A stretch of 28,244 bases of DNA, taken from positions 1 through 28,244 of the forward strand of contig NZ_JBEBOY010000042.1 in the NCBI RefSeq assembly GCF_040396155.1, written 5' to 3'. The DNA is from Tissierella praeacuta_A. Lineage in GTDB: Bacteria; Bacillota; Clostridia; Tissierellales; Tissierellaceae. The notes under the pieces were generated by a model that did not search any database, was not told the DNA's origin, and saw nothing but the letters and a program-made list of their open reading frames with translations. Of this stretch, positions 7,835 to 13,429 are shown piece by piece; the first letter of the stretch is position 1, and every line of letters starts with the position of its first letter. The position numbers and the translations under genes were made by a program.

Positions 7835-8860
7835 ATGAAAAGAGAAGATTTTAATTATTTTTTACCAGAGGAATTAATAGCTCAGCACCCTTTAGAGAAT
7901 AGGGAAGAATCTAGGCTATTAGTGCTAGATAAACAAACTGGTGAAATAGAACATAGACATTTTAAAGATATTATTGAATATCTAAATAAAGGTGACTGCT
8001 TAGTCTTAAACGATACTAAGGTAATACCTGCCAGACTATTTGGAAATAGAATAGGAAAAGAGGAAAAAATAGAAATTCTTCTTCTTAAAAGAACAGGAGA
8101 TAATCTATGGGAGACTCTAGTGAAACCTGGGAAGAAAGCTAGACCAGGGCATATAATAGAATTTGGTGATGGAATTTTAAAAGGTGAAGTTTTATCAATA
8201 GGAGAAGATGGTACTAGAATTATAAAATTTGAATATAAGGGAATATTTGAAGAGATTTTAGATAGTTTAGGTGAGATGCCGTTACCTCCATATATTACAG
8301 AAGTTTTAGAGGATAAAGATAGATATCAAACTGTTTATTCAAAAAATAAGGGTTCTGCAGCTGCTCCGACGGCAGGTCTTCATTTCACCAATGAACTAAT
8401 AGATAAAATTAAAGATAAAGGTGTTAACATAGCATATATAACTTTACATGTAGGACTTGGTACATTTAGACCTGTTAAGGTAGATAATATCTTAGAGCAT
8501 CATATGCATTCAGAATACTATAATATACCAGAGGAAGCAGCAAATATTATTAATAAATCTAAGATGAATGGTGGAAAAATCATATCTGTAGGTACGACCT
8601 CTACTAGAACATTAGAGACTGTAGCTGATGAAGATGGTAAGATTACACCAAAATCAGGTTGGACTGATATATTTATTTATCCCGTATATAGGTTTAAGAT
8701 TGTAGATAGATTGATTACAAACTTTCATCTGCCTGAATCGACTTTACTTATGTTGGTCAGTGCTTTATCTAGTAGGGAAATAATACTTAATGCATATAAA
8801 ATAGCAGTAGAAAAAGAATATAGATTTTTTAGTTTTGGCGATGCCATGTTTATAAAATAA
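7835..8860 (+). CDS. queA: tRNA preQ1 ribosyltransferase-isomerase QueA
   Basis: A 341-aa enzyme that transfers and isomerises the ribosyl part of S-adenosylmethionine onto preQ1-tRNA, giving epoxyqueuosine. Family signatures are clear: the N-terminus DFNYFLPEELIAQHPLENRE, NDTKVIPARLFG, KPGKKARPG, AAPTAGLHFT, THVGLGTF-like ITLHVGLGTFRPV, GTTSTRTLE and the C-terminal NFHLPESTLLMLVSA. Length is normal. The ATG follows AGAAGGATGA. tgt starts 12 nt after its stop, so the two consecutive queuosine enzymes are co-expressed. Confidence 0.98.
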   Translation: MKREDFNYFLPEELIAQHPLENREESRLLVLDKQTGEIEHRHFKDIIEYLNKGDCLVLNDTKVIPARLFGNRIGKEEKIEILLLKRTGDNLWETLVKPGKKARPGHIIEFGDGILKGEVLSIGEDGTRIIKFEYKGIFEEILDSLGEMPLPPYITEVLEDKDRYQTVYSKNKGSAAAPTAGLHFTNELIDKIKDKGVNIAYITLHVGLGTFRPVKVDNILEHHMHSEYYNIPEEAANIINKSKMNGGKIISVGTTSTRTLETVADEDGKITPKSGWTDIFIYPVYRFKIVDRLITNFHLPESTLLMLVSALSSREIILNAYKIAVEKEYRFFSFGDAMFIK

Positions 8861-8872
8861 TTGGAGGGAATT

Positions 8873-9997
8873 ATGGCAATAAAATTTGAGTTACTAAAAG
8901 AAGCGAAAGATTGCAAAGCAAGATTAGGAAAATTATATACTCCCCATGGGGTCATAGAAACGCCAATATTTATGCCTGTAGGAACTAGGGCAACGGTTAA
9001 AACCATGACTCCAGAAGAAGTAAAAAGTCTAGGTGCACAAATAATTTTAAGCAATACGTATCATTTGTATTTAAAACCAGGGCATAAATTAATAGAAGAA
9101 GCAGGAGGACTGCATAAATTTATGAACTGGGACGGACCTATTTTAACTGATAGCGGAGGATTTCAAGTTTTTAGTTTAGGAGATTTAAGAAAAATAAAAG
9201 AAGAAGGTGTGGAGTTTAGATCTCATATTGATGGTTCCAAACATTTTATAAGTCCAGAAAAGTCAATTGAAATCCAAAATTCTCTGGGATCGGATATTAT
9301 GATGTGCTTTGATGAATGTACTCCTTATCCAGCGACCTATGAGTATGCAAAACATTCTATGGAAAGAACAACTAGGTGGGCGAAAAGGTGCAAAGACTAT
9401 CATAAAGATTGGGATAAACAAGGATTATTTGGAATAGTTCAAGGCGGAATGTATAAGGATTTGAGAGAGCAAAGTGCCAGGGAGTTAGTGGGATTAGACT
9501 TCCCAGGATATGCAATAGGCGGTCTTAGTGTAGGAGAACCTAAAGAATTAATGTGCGAGCTTTTAGACTTTACTACCCCTTTATTACCTAAGAATAAACC
9601 TAGATATAATATGGGAGTTGGAACTCCAGATTATTTGTTTGAATCTGTAATCAGAGGTATAGATATGGCAGATTGTGTACTTCCTACTAGAATTGCAAGA
9701 AATGGAACTGTCCTTACATCTCAGGGAAAGTTAGTCATAAGAAATGCAAAGTATTCAAAGGATTTTACAAAGTTAGACCCAGAATGTGATTGCTATGCTT
9801 GTAAAAACTATTCCAGAGCATATATTAGACATTTATTTAATGTAGATGAAATTCTTGGAGCAAGACTTGCTACAATCCATAATTTATATTTTTTAATAAA
9901 GTTAATGGAAAGCATTAGAAAAGCTATAAAAGAAGATAGAATTCTTGAATATAAAGATGAGTTTTACAAAAAATATGGTTATAATGATAAATATTAG
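8873..9997 (+). CDS. tgt: tRNA-guanine transglycosylase Tgt
   Basis: A 374-aa TIM-barrel enzyme that exchanges guanine-34 of GUN anticodons for preQ1. Seen: the general-acid Asp in LTDSGGFQVFSL, the FDECTPYP and GIVQGGMY motifs, the GGLSVGEP base-recognition loop, the nucleophile Asp in DCVLPTRIARNGT, and the zinc site CDCYACKNYSRAYIRHLF (three Cys and a His). The ATG at 8873 is chosen over an in-frame TTG at 8861 because GGAGG at 8863-8867 would otherwise lie inside the gene. It ends the ruvC-to-tgt run; yajC follows 55 nt later, possibly with its own -10 box. Confidence 0.98.
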   Translation: MAIKFELLKEAKDCKARLGKLYTPHGVIETPIFMPVGTRATVKTMTPEEVKSLGAQIILSNTYHLYLKPGHKLIEEAGGLHKFMNWDGPILTDSGGFQVFSLGDLRKIKEEGVEFRSHIDGSKHFISPEKSIEIQNSLGSDIMMCFDECTPYPATYEYAKHSMERTTRWAKRCKDYHKDWDKQGLFGIVQGGMYKDLREQSARELVGLDFPGYAIGGLSVGEPKELMCELLDFTTPLLPKNKPRYNMGVGTPDYLFESVIRGIDMADCVLPTRIARNGTVLTSQGKLVIRNAKYSKDFTKLDPECDCYACKNYSRAYIRHLFNVDEILGARLATIHNLYFLIKLMESIRKAIKEDRILEYKDEFYKKYGYNDKY

Positions 9998-10019
9998 GTG
10001 AATTATTTAAAAAATACTG

Positions 10020-10025
10020 TATAAT
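10020..10025 (+). promoter_or_regulatory. Possible -10 box before yajC
   Basis: TATAAT at 10020-10025, about 28 nt before the yajC ATG. No good -35 is seen, so yajC may be served by both read-through from tgt and this box. Confidence 0.3.
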
Positions 10026-10052
10026 AGATTATAGAAAGGGAGGGGTTTATAC

Positions 10053-10373
10053 ATGCCACAACAGTTACAAGGACTAATAATACCTATAGGGTTTATAGTC
10101 ATATTCTACATCTTTGCTATTAGACCACAAAAGAAAAGAGAGCAAAAGATAAAAGAAATGAGAGACAGTTTAAGAGTTGGCGACGAAATAGTTACTATTG
10201 GTGGGATTTATGGTAAGATTATCAAGGTAAAAGAAGATTATGTAACCATTGAAGTAGGTTCTGCTAAGACTAAATTAGATATGACTAGATGGTCTGTTGG
10301 TTCAGTAGTTGATAAAAATGAATCAAAAAAATCTAAAAATGAAGAAGTAGATACTAAAGAAGAAGATAAATAG
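10053..10373 (+). CDS. yajC: Preprotein translocase subunit YajC
   Basis: A 106-aa small membrane protein associated with the SecDF accessory complex of the Sec translocon. One membrane segment (about residues 8-24, IIPIGFIVIFYIFAI) precedes the hallmark RPQKKREQKIKEM and a compact beta domain (VGDEIVTIGGIYGKIIKV). The C-terminal 20 residues are a Lys/Glu tail. Length is normal. The ATG follows AAAGGGAGGGG. In many Clostridia yajC is close to secD and secF; here the accessory gene, a YrzE-like gene and scfA-scfB lie between. Part of its 3' end is copied downstream (10443-10511). Confidence 0.95.
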   Translation: MPQQLQGLIIPIGFIVIFYIFAIRPQKKREQKIKEMRDSLRVGDEIVTIGGIYGKIIKVKEDYVTIEVGSAKTKLDMTRWSVGSVVDKNESKKSKNEEVDTKEEDK

Positions 10374-10378
10374 CAAGA

Positions 10379-10411
10379 AAAGCTTCCTTATTAAATTTGG
10401 GAAGCTTTCTT
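10379..10411 (+). terminator. Intrinsic terminator of yajC
   Basis: A 9-bp stem (10379-10387 with 10400-10408, core AAGCTTCC/GGAAGCTT), extendable by three pairs past one bulged base, is followed by a T-rich tail. Confidence 0.75.
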
Positions 10412-10424
10412 ATATTTCAGACAG

Positions 10425-10448
10425 CTATAACCGTCCAACTATAAAATG
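10425..10448 (+). pseudogene. Relic of the C-terminal end of a second secreted-protein copy
   Basis: CGTCCAACTATAAA at 10432-10445 is identical to 11204-11217 inside the secreted-protein gene, where it encodes RPTIN. In the matching frame the relic reads SYNRPTIK and then a stop. It joins directly to the second yajC tail through the shared sequence CTA[A/T]AAATG. The identical stretch is only 14 nt, so the assignment is suggestive rather than certain. Confidence 0.4.
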
Positions 10449-10482
10449 AAGAAGTAGATACCAAAGGATATAAATATCAAGA

Positions 10483-10513
10483 AAATCTTTCTACTTGAGT
10501 GGGAAGAATTTTT
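10483..10513 (+). terminator. Second, duplicated terminator hairpin
   Basis: Bases 10483-10494 pair with 10499-10511 in a 12-bp stem with one bulged A and a 4-nt loop (TTGA), followed by five T residues. It corresponds in position to the yajC terminator within the duplicated segment, yet its arm sequences differ while pairing is kept, so it may still terminate. Confidence 0.55.
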
Positions 10514-10565
10514 ATGTATATCATCTTAAATTGACTTAAATTTTCGCAATTATATGATTATTCAT

Positions 10566-10593
10566 TTGACAAAATTGTATTTATATGTATAAT
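10566..10593 (+). promoter_or_regulatory. Consensus sigma-A promoter of the secreted-protein gene
   Basis: TTGACA at 10566-10571 and TATAAT at 10588-10593 are both perfect, with a 16-nt spacer. Transcription from about 10600 gives a leader of some 130 nt. The leader contains a 7-bp hairpin (10604-10610 with 10615-10621), the left inverted-repeat arm and the 19-bp repeats. With the duplication scar, this accounts for the 356-nt stretch without an intact gene. Confidence 0.8.
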
Positions 10594-10668
10594 TCATGTC
10601 AAGAGATATTAGGAAATATCTACTAGAAACTCTTTAAAATGGTTTATTTGATACATTTAGATATTTTA

Positions 10669-10691
10669 ATTAACTTAATATATACTATTTT
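10669..10691 (+). repeat. Left arm of inverted repeat flanking the secreted-protein gene
   Basis: ATTAACTTAA followed by TATACTATTTT matches the reverse complement of 11279-11300 at all 21 of these bases, with only a 1-nt length difference in the central spacer. It lies in the untranslated leader. Confidence 0.6.
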
Positions 10692-10714
10692 AGAAAATAT
10701 ATACTATTTTAAAA
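10677..10714 (+). repeat. Two tandem 19-bp direct repeats in the leader
   Basis: Two adjacent units (10677-10695 and 10696-10714), each beginning AATATATACTATTTTA, differ at one base (G or A at unit position 17). They end directly at the AAGGAGG ribosome site. They could be a protein-binding site, an RNA element, or simple slippage in AT-rich DNA. Confidence 0.7.
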
Positions 10715-10729
10715 TAAGGAGGATTTATT

Positions 10730-11257
10730 ATGAAAAAAGGTAAGATATTTATAGCTGCTTTTATTTTATTAAGTACAACTATAGTTCATGCTGAATCCAA
10801 TTTAGATTTATTAAACCAAGAAAATCCCGAAGTTACAGAACATATCTTTAAAATGCCAGCAATTGATGAAGTTACAGAACATATTTTCAAAATGCCTGAG
10901 AATTTTGAAAGAAAACCTGAAACTAGAGCAACAACTGCACCTAAATATCTAGCTCCTAATTCAAATAAAAGCTCGTATTATGAGCATGATTGGAGTGGAA
11001 CAAAAAATTATACTTACACAGATTATAAATTTTGTCCAGGGACTTTTAAGGCTGCAGCGGATACACCATTTAGTGTAGAAATAATTAACAGTCTCGGATA
11101 TTCTGAAATATATGAAGCAGAATTTATAAGTGGGGTATACCAATTGCGTATAAGAATAGCTGATGATATCCCATACTATGGGATATTAACAAACAACCAC
11201 AGTCGTCCAACTATAAATGGATATTATAAGGCTAGTTGGGATGGATGCTTAATATAA
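10730..11257 (+). CDS. Secreted protein of unknown function with repeated decapeptide
   Basis: A 175-aa protein that I do not recognise. It begins with a clear signal peptide (Lys-rich start, hydrophobic 6-17, probable cleavage after VHA at residue 21). The segment EVTEHIFKMP occurs at 34-43 and again at 47-56. A Thr/Pro-rich linker follows, then a C-terminal domain (about 72-175) that looks beta-rich and has two cysteines, Cys102 and Cys173, which could form a disulfide. The ATG follows AAGGAGG. It has its own consensus promoter, a strong terminator and flanking inverted repeats, and interrupts the usual yajC-yrzE order. These facts suggest an acquired single-gene unit. A role in host or cell-surface interaction or competition is possible but not shown. 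Confidence 0.85.
   Translation: MKKGKIFIAAFILLSTTIVHAESNLDLLNQENPEVTEHIFKMPAIDEVTEHIFKMPENFERKPETRATTAPKYLAPNSNKSSYYEHDWSGTKNYTYTDYKFCPGTFKAAADTPFSVEIINSLGYSEIYEAEFISGVYQLRIRIADDIPYYGILTNNHSRPTINGYYKASWDGCLI
10829..10897 (+). repeat. Coding decapeptide repeat, 39-nt period
   Basis: Two 30-nt units (10829-10858 and 10868-10897), separated by 9 nt, encode the same ten residues. They differ at three positions, all silent (ATC/ATT, TTT/TTC, CCA/CCT). Confidence 0.9.
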
Positions 11258-11278
11258 ATAAGCCATATGTTTTTATTA

Positions 11279-11300
11279 AAAATAGTATATTTAAGTTAAT
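11279..11300 (+). repeat. Right arm of inverted repeat flanking the secreted-protein gene
   Basis: This is the partner of 10669-10691, lying in the 3' untranslated region just before the terminator. Together the arms span 632 bp and enclose the whole gene but not its promoter. No target-site duplication was found outside them. Confidence 0.6.
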
Positions 11301-11302
11301 GT

Positions 11303-11334
11303 AAAGGTAGGTATTTTTAATATCTACCTTTTTT
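11303..11334 (+). terminator. Intrinsic terminator of the secreted-protein gene
   Basis: A 12-bp stem (11303-11314 with 11320-11331, one G-T pair) with a 5-nt loop ends in six T residues at 11329-11334. Confidence 0.9.
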
Positions 11335-11392
11335 ATGTAATAAATATGACTTTCCTTAAATAAATTAAATTAAGGATAAGGAGGGGGATATT

Positions 11393-11770
11393 ATGAAAAC
11401 AAAGAGTTTAGACAGAGGTGTTCATTTATTAAGGGGGTTGTTGCTGGCCTATATTATTACATGTATTTTAATATTATTCTTTTCACTACTATTAACTTAT
11501 TCATCACTTAAAGAGAACAAGATGCCTTTAATAAATACAATAATTATGATGTTGAGTATAATATCAGGAAGTGTTTATGTATCAAGGGGGATTAAGGAAA
11601 AAGGCTGGATTAATGGAGGCATAGTGGGAATAGTATATTATTTAATATTAATCATACTTAATTTTATGTTTCTAAAATCTTTAACATTGGATATATTTTC
11701 TATTTCAAAATTGGCGCTGGCATGTATTACTGGAATAATAGGTGGAATTATTGGTATAAACATATCATAA
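11393..11770 (+). CDS. TIGR04086 family (YrzE-like) membrane protein
   Basis: A 125-aa integral membrane protein with four hydrophobic segments (about 13-36, 45-64, 71-93 and 102-123). The loop containing SGSVYVSRGIKEKGWINGGIVG and the glycine-rich last helix GIIGGIIGI resemble the small TIGR04086/YrzE family, whose function is unknown. In Bacillus and many Clostridia a gene of this type follows yajC, so its place here supports the assignment and marks the intervening secreted-protein gene as an insertion. The ATG follows GGAGGGGG. A short hairpin (11353-11359 with 11370-11376) precedes the ribosome site. It lies just before the scfA promoter. Confidence 0.75.
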   Translation: MKTKSLDRGVHLLRGLLLAYIITCILILFFSLLLTYSSLKENKMPLINTIIMMLSIISGSVYVSRGIKEKGWINGGIVGIVYYLILIILNFMFLKSLTLDIFSISKLALACITGIIGGIIGINIS

Positions 11771-11783
11771 AAGAAAAAAAGCT

Positions 11784-11811
11784 TTGAATTCAAAAAAAAA
11801 TATGATATAAT
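11784..11811 (+). promoter_or_regulatory. Sigma-A promoter of scfA
   Basis: TTGAAT at 11784-11789 and TATAAT at 11806-11811 are 16 nt apart, and the -10 is extended (TGATATAAT). Transcription from about 11818 leaves a 30-nt leader. Confidence 0.8.
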
Positions 11812-11847
11812 GAATAGCAGAAAATAGACGCCAAGGGGGGATTTGAA

Positions 11848-11988
11848 ATGAAATATATAAAGACAATATCTGGTAGCAACTTAAAAGATACTATAGCAAA
11901 AGGCGGCTGTGGAGAATGTCAAACGTCTTGTCAATCAGCTTGTAAAACATCCTGTACTGTAGGAAATCAAAAATGCGAAAATAAATAG
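11848..11988 (+). CDS. scfA: SCIFF six-cysteine ranthipeptide precursor ScfA
   Basis: A 46-aa precursor peptide. An N-terminal leader (residues 1-20, MKYIKTISGSNLKDTIAKGG) is followed by a core with six cysteines at 21, 24, 28, 32, 36 and 43, the 'six cysteines in forty-five residues' pattern. The gene is directly followed by its radical-SAM maturase, as in Clostridia generally. ScfB-type enzymes join a Cys sulfur to a non-alpha carbon of a threonine. I recall that the characterised link in Clostridium thermocellum CteA is Cys32-Thr37, and both positions are occupied here. The ribosome site is AAGGGGGG. A strong promoter and a hairpin after the gene suggest high expression of the peptide relative to the enzyme. 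Its role is unsettled; peptide signalling has been proposed. Confidence 0.95.
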   Translation: MKYIKTISGSNLKDTIAKGGCGECQTSCQSACKTSCTVGNQKCENK

Positions 11989-11994
11989 GCAAGT

Positions 11995-12023
11995 AAAGGG
12001 TGGTGGTTTATCCACTACTTTTT
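11995..12023 (+). terminator. Partial terminator or attenuator between scfA and scfB
   Basis: Six pairs (12001-12006 with 12012-12017, one G-T), a 2-nt bulge and four more pairs (11995-11998 with 12018-12021) form a hairpin with a 5-nt loop. Five T residues at 12019-12023 follow. The bulge suggests incomplete termination. Confidence 0.5.
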
Positions 12024-12057
12024 ATTTGTATAAAATTGTTAATTGGGAGGAAATTTA

Positions 12058-13428
12058 ATGAATAGAGCATCGAAGATGCATAAGTTTCATTTAAATAATA
12101 AGCATATTATTTTAGATGTAAATACTGGTGCAGTACATGTAGTCGATAAAATTGTATATGAAATAATAGATTATTATGGAGAAAAGTCCGTAGATGAGAT
12201 AAAAGATATATTTAAAAGTACCTATGGTGAAAAAGCAGTTGAAGATGTTTATAATGAAATAGACGAATTAGTTAAAGAGGGGCTTTTATTTTCTGAAGGT
12301 GTAGATATTTCAAGTTTCAAATATAATGAACAAAACATAGTGAAAGCAATGTGTTTACATGTGGCACATGATTGTAATTTAAAATGCAATTATTGTTTTG
12401 CATCACAAGGAGATTTTAAGGGCGAAAGGTCATTAATGTCCTTGGAAGTAGGAAAAAAGGCATTGGACTATCTTGTTAAACATTCTGGTTCAAGAAGAAA
12501 TCTAGAGGTTGACTTTTTCGGTGGAGAGCCTCTTATGAACTTTGAATTAGTTAAGGAATTAGTAGGTTATGGAAGAAGCTTAGAAAAAACACACAATAAG
12601 AATTTTAGATTTACCATTACTACAAATGGAATTTTACTAGATGATGATAAAATTGATTATATAAATGAAAATATGTCAAATGTTGTTCTTAGTTTAGATG
12701 GCAGAAAAGAAGTCAATGATAATATGAGAAAGACAATCAATGGACAAGGCAGTTATGATATTATTCTACCTAACTTTAAAAAGATGGCAGAAAAAAGAGG
12801 CGATAAGGACTATTATATTAGAGGTACTTTTACTAGCAATAATATTGATTTTTCCAAAGATGCCTTGGATTTTTATAATAATGGATTTAAAAAGATTTCA
12901 ATAGAGCCTGTAGTAACATCTGAGGAAATGGACTATGCTCTAAGAGAGGAACATTTGGAATCTATTTTAGAGGAATATGAAAACCTTTCCAAAGAATACA
13001 TTAATATAAAGAAGATGGACAAGGATTTTTACTTTTTCCATTTTATGATAGATTTAAAACAGGGACCTTGTATAATCAAAAGAGCTGTTGGCTGTGGTGC
13101 TGGTTCAGAGTACATGGCTGTTACCCCTGAAGGAGATTTATATCCTTGTCATCAATTTGTAGGGGAAGAAGGATTTAAGCTAGGCAGTGTCTTTGATGGA
13201 GTTGAAAACACAGCTTTAAGGGATAAGTTTAAGAAAGCTAATGTATACAATAAGGAAGATTGTAGAGAGTGTTGGGCAAGATTTTATTGTAGCGGCGGAT
13301 GCCATGCAAACTCATACCATGCTCATAATGATCTTAGTAAAGCATATAAATTAGGCTGTGAGATGGAAAAGAAAAGAATAGAATGTGCCATTTCTATATT
13401 GGCAAATTTAGATGATCAGGAGGGATAA
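12058..13428 (+). CDS. scfB: SCIFF radical SAM maturase ScfB
   Basis: A 456-aa enzyme that installs thioether cross-links in ScfA. Residues 1-90 form a peptide-recognition domain (PqqD-like, with ILDVNTGAVHVVDKIVYEII). The radical SAM cluster motif is C106-x3-C110-x2-C113 (DCNLKCNYCF), followed by the FFGGEPLMNF motif. The C-terminal SPASM region has many cysteines (GPCIIKRAVGCGAGSEY, DLYPCHQF, DCRECWARFYCSGGCHANSY and a late GCEMEKKR) for two auxiliary Fe4S4 clusters. The ATG at 12058 is chosen because GGGAGG lies just before it; an in-frame TTG at 12043 overlaps the ribosome site. Its stop is one base from the secD start, indicating coupled expression. Confidence 0.97.
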   Translation: MNRASKMHKFHLNNKHIILDVNTGAVHVVDKIVYEIIDYYGEKSVDEIKDIFKSTYGEKAVEDVYNEIDELVKEGLLFSEGVDISSFKYNEQNIVKAMCLHVAHDCNLKCNYCFASQGDFKGERSLMSLEVGKKALDYLVKHSGSRRNLEVDFFGGEPLMNFELVKELVGYGRSLEKTHNKNFRFTITTNGILLDDDKIDYINENMSNVVLSLDGRKEVNDNMRKTINGQGSYDIILPNFKKMAEKRGDKDYYIRGTFTSNNIDFSKDALDFYNNGFKKISIEPVVTSEEMDYALREEHLESILEEYENLSKEYINIKKMDKDFYFFHFMIDLKQGPCIIKRAVGCGAGSEYMAVTPEGDLYPCHQFVGEEGFKLGSVFDGVENTALRDKFKKANVYNKEDCRECWARFYCSGGCHANSYHAHNDLSKAYKLGCEMEKKRIECAISILANLDDQEG

Positions 13429-13429
13429 G

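Larger units (their letters stand above)
10336..10511 (+). repeat. Diverged duplication of the yajC 3' end and terminator
   Basis: The yajC tail from 10336 has a second, non-coding copy from 10443, offset 107 nt. The first 19 bases are identical (10336-10354 and 10443-10461), then one mismatch and four matches, a small indel, then a 16-base block with one mismatch (ATAAATA[G/T]CAAGAAAA), and then a terminator-like hairpin in each copy. The later copy has no start codon or reading frame of its own and appears to be a scar. Confidence 0.8.

Noticed and set aside
8725..9054. 109-codon open frame on the - strand across queA and tgt
   Set aside because: It overlaps two certain genes with conserved motifs and has no supporting start signals.
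10730..11257. Second modified-peptide precursor or known bacteriocin paired with ScfB
   Set aside because: It has a classical signal peptide, only two cysteines and no leader resembling ScfA, and lies in a separate transcription unit.
10669..11300. Invertible gene cassette or transposon with its own recombinase
   Set aside because: Inverted repeats are present, but no recombinase or transposase gene is in the window and no target-site duplication was found, so I report only the repeats.
11783..11794. Perfect 12-nt palindrome TTTGAATTCAAA before scfA
   Set aside because: It overlaps the -35 box and could be an operator, but a palindrome of this length in AT-rich DNA is not rare and no second copy was noticed.
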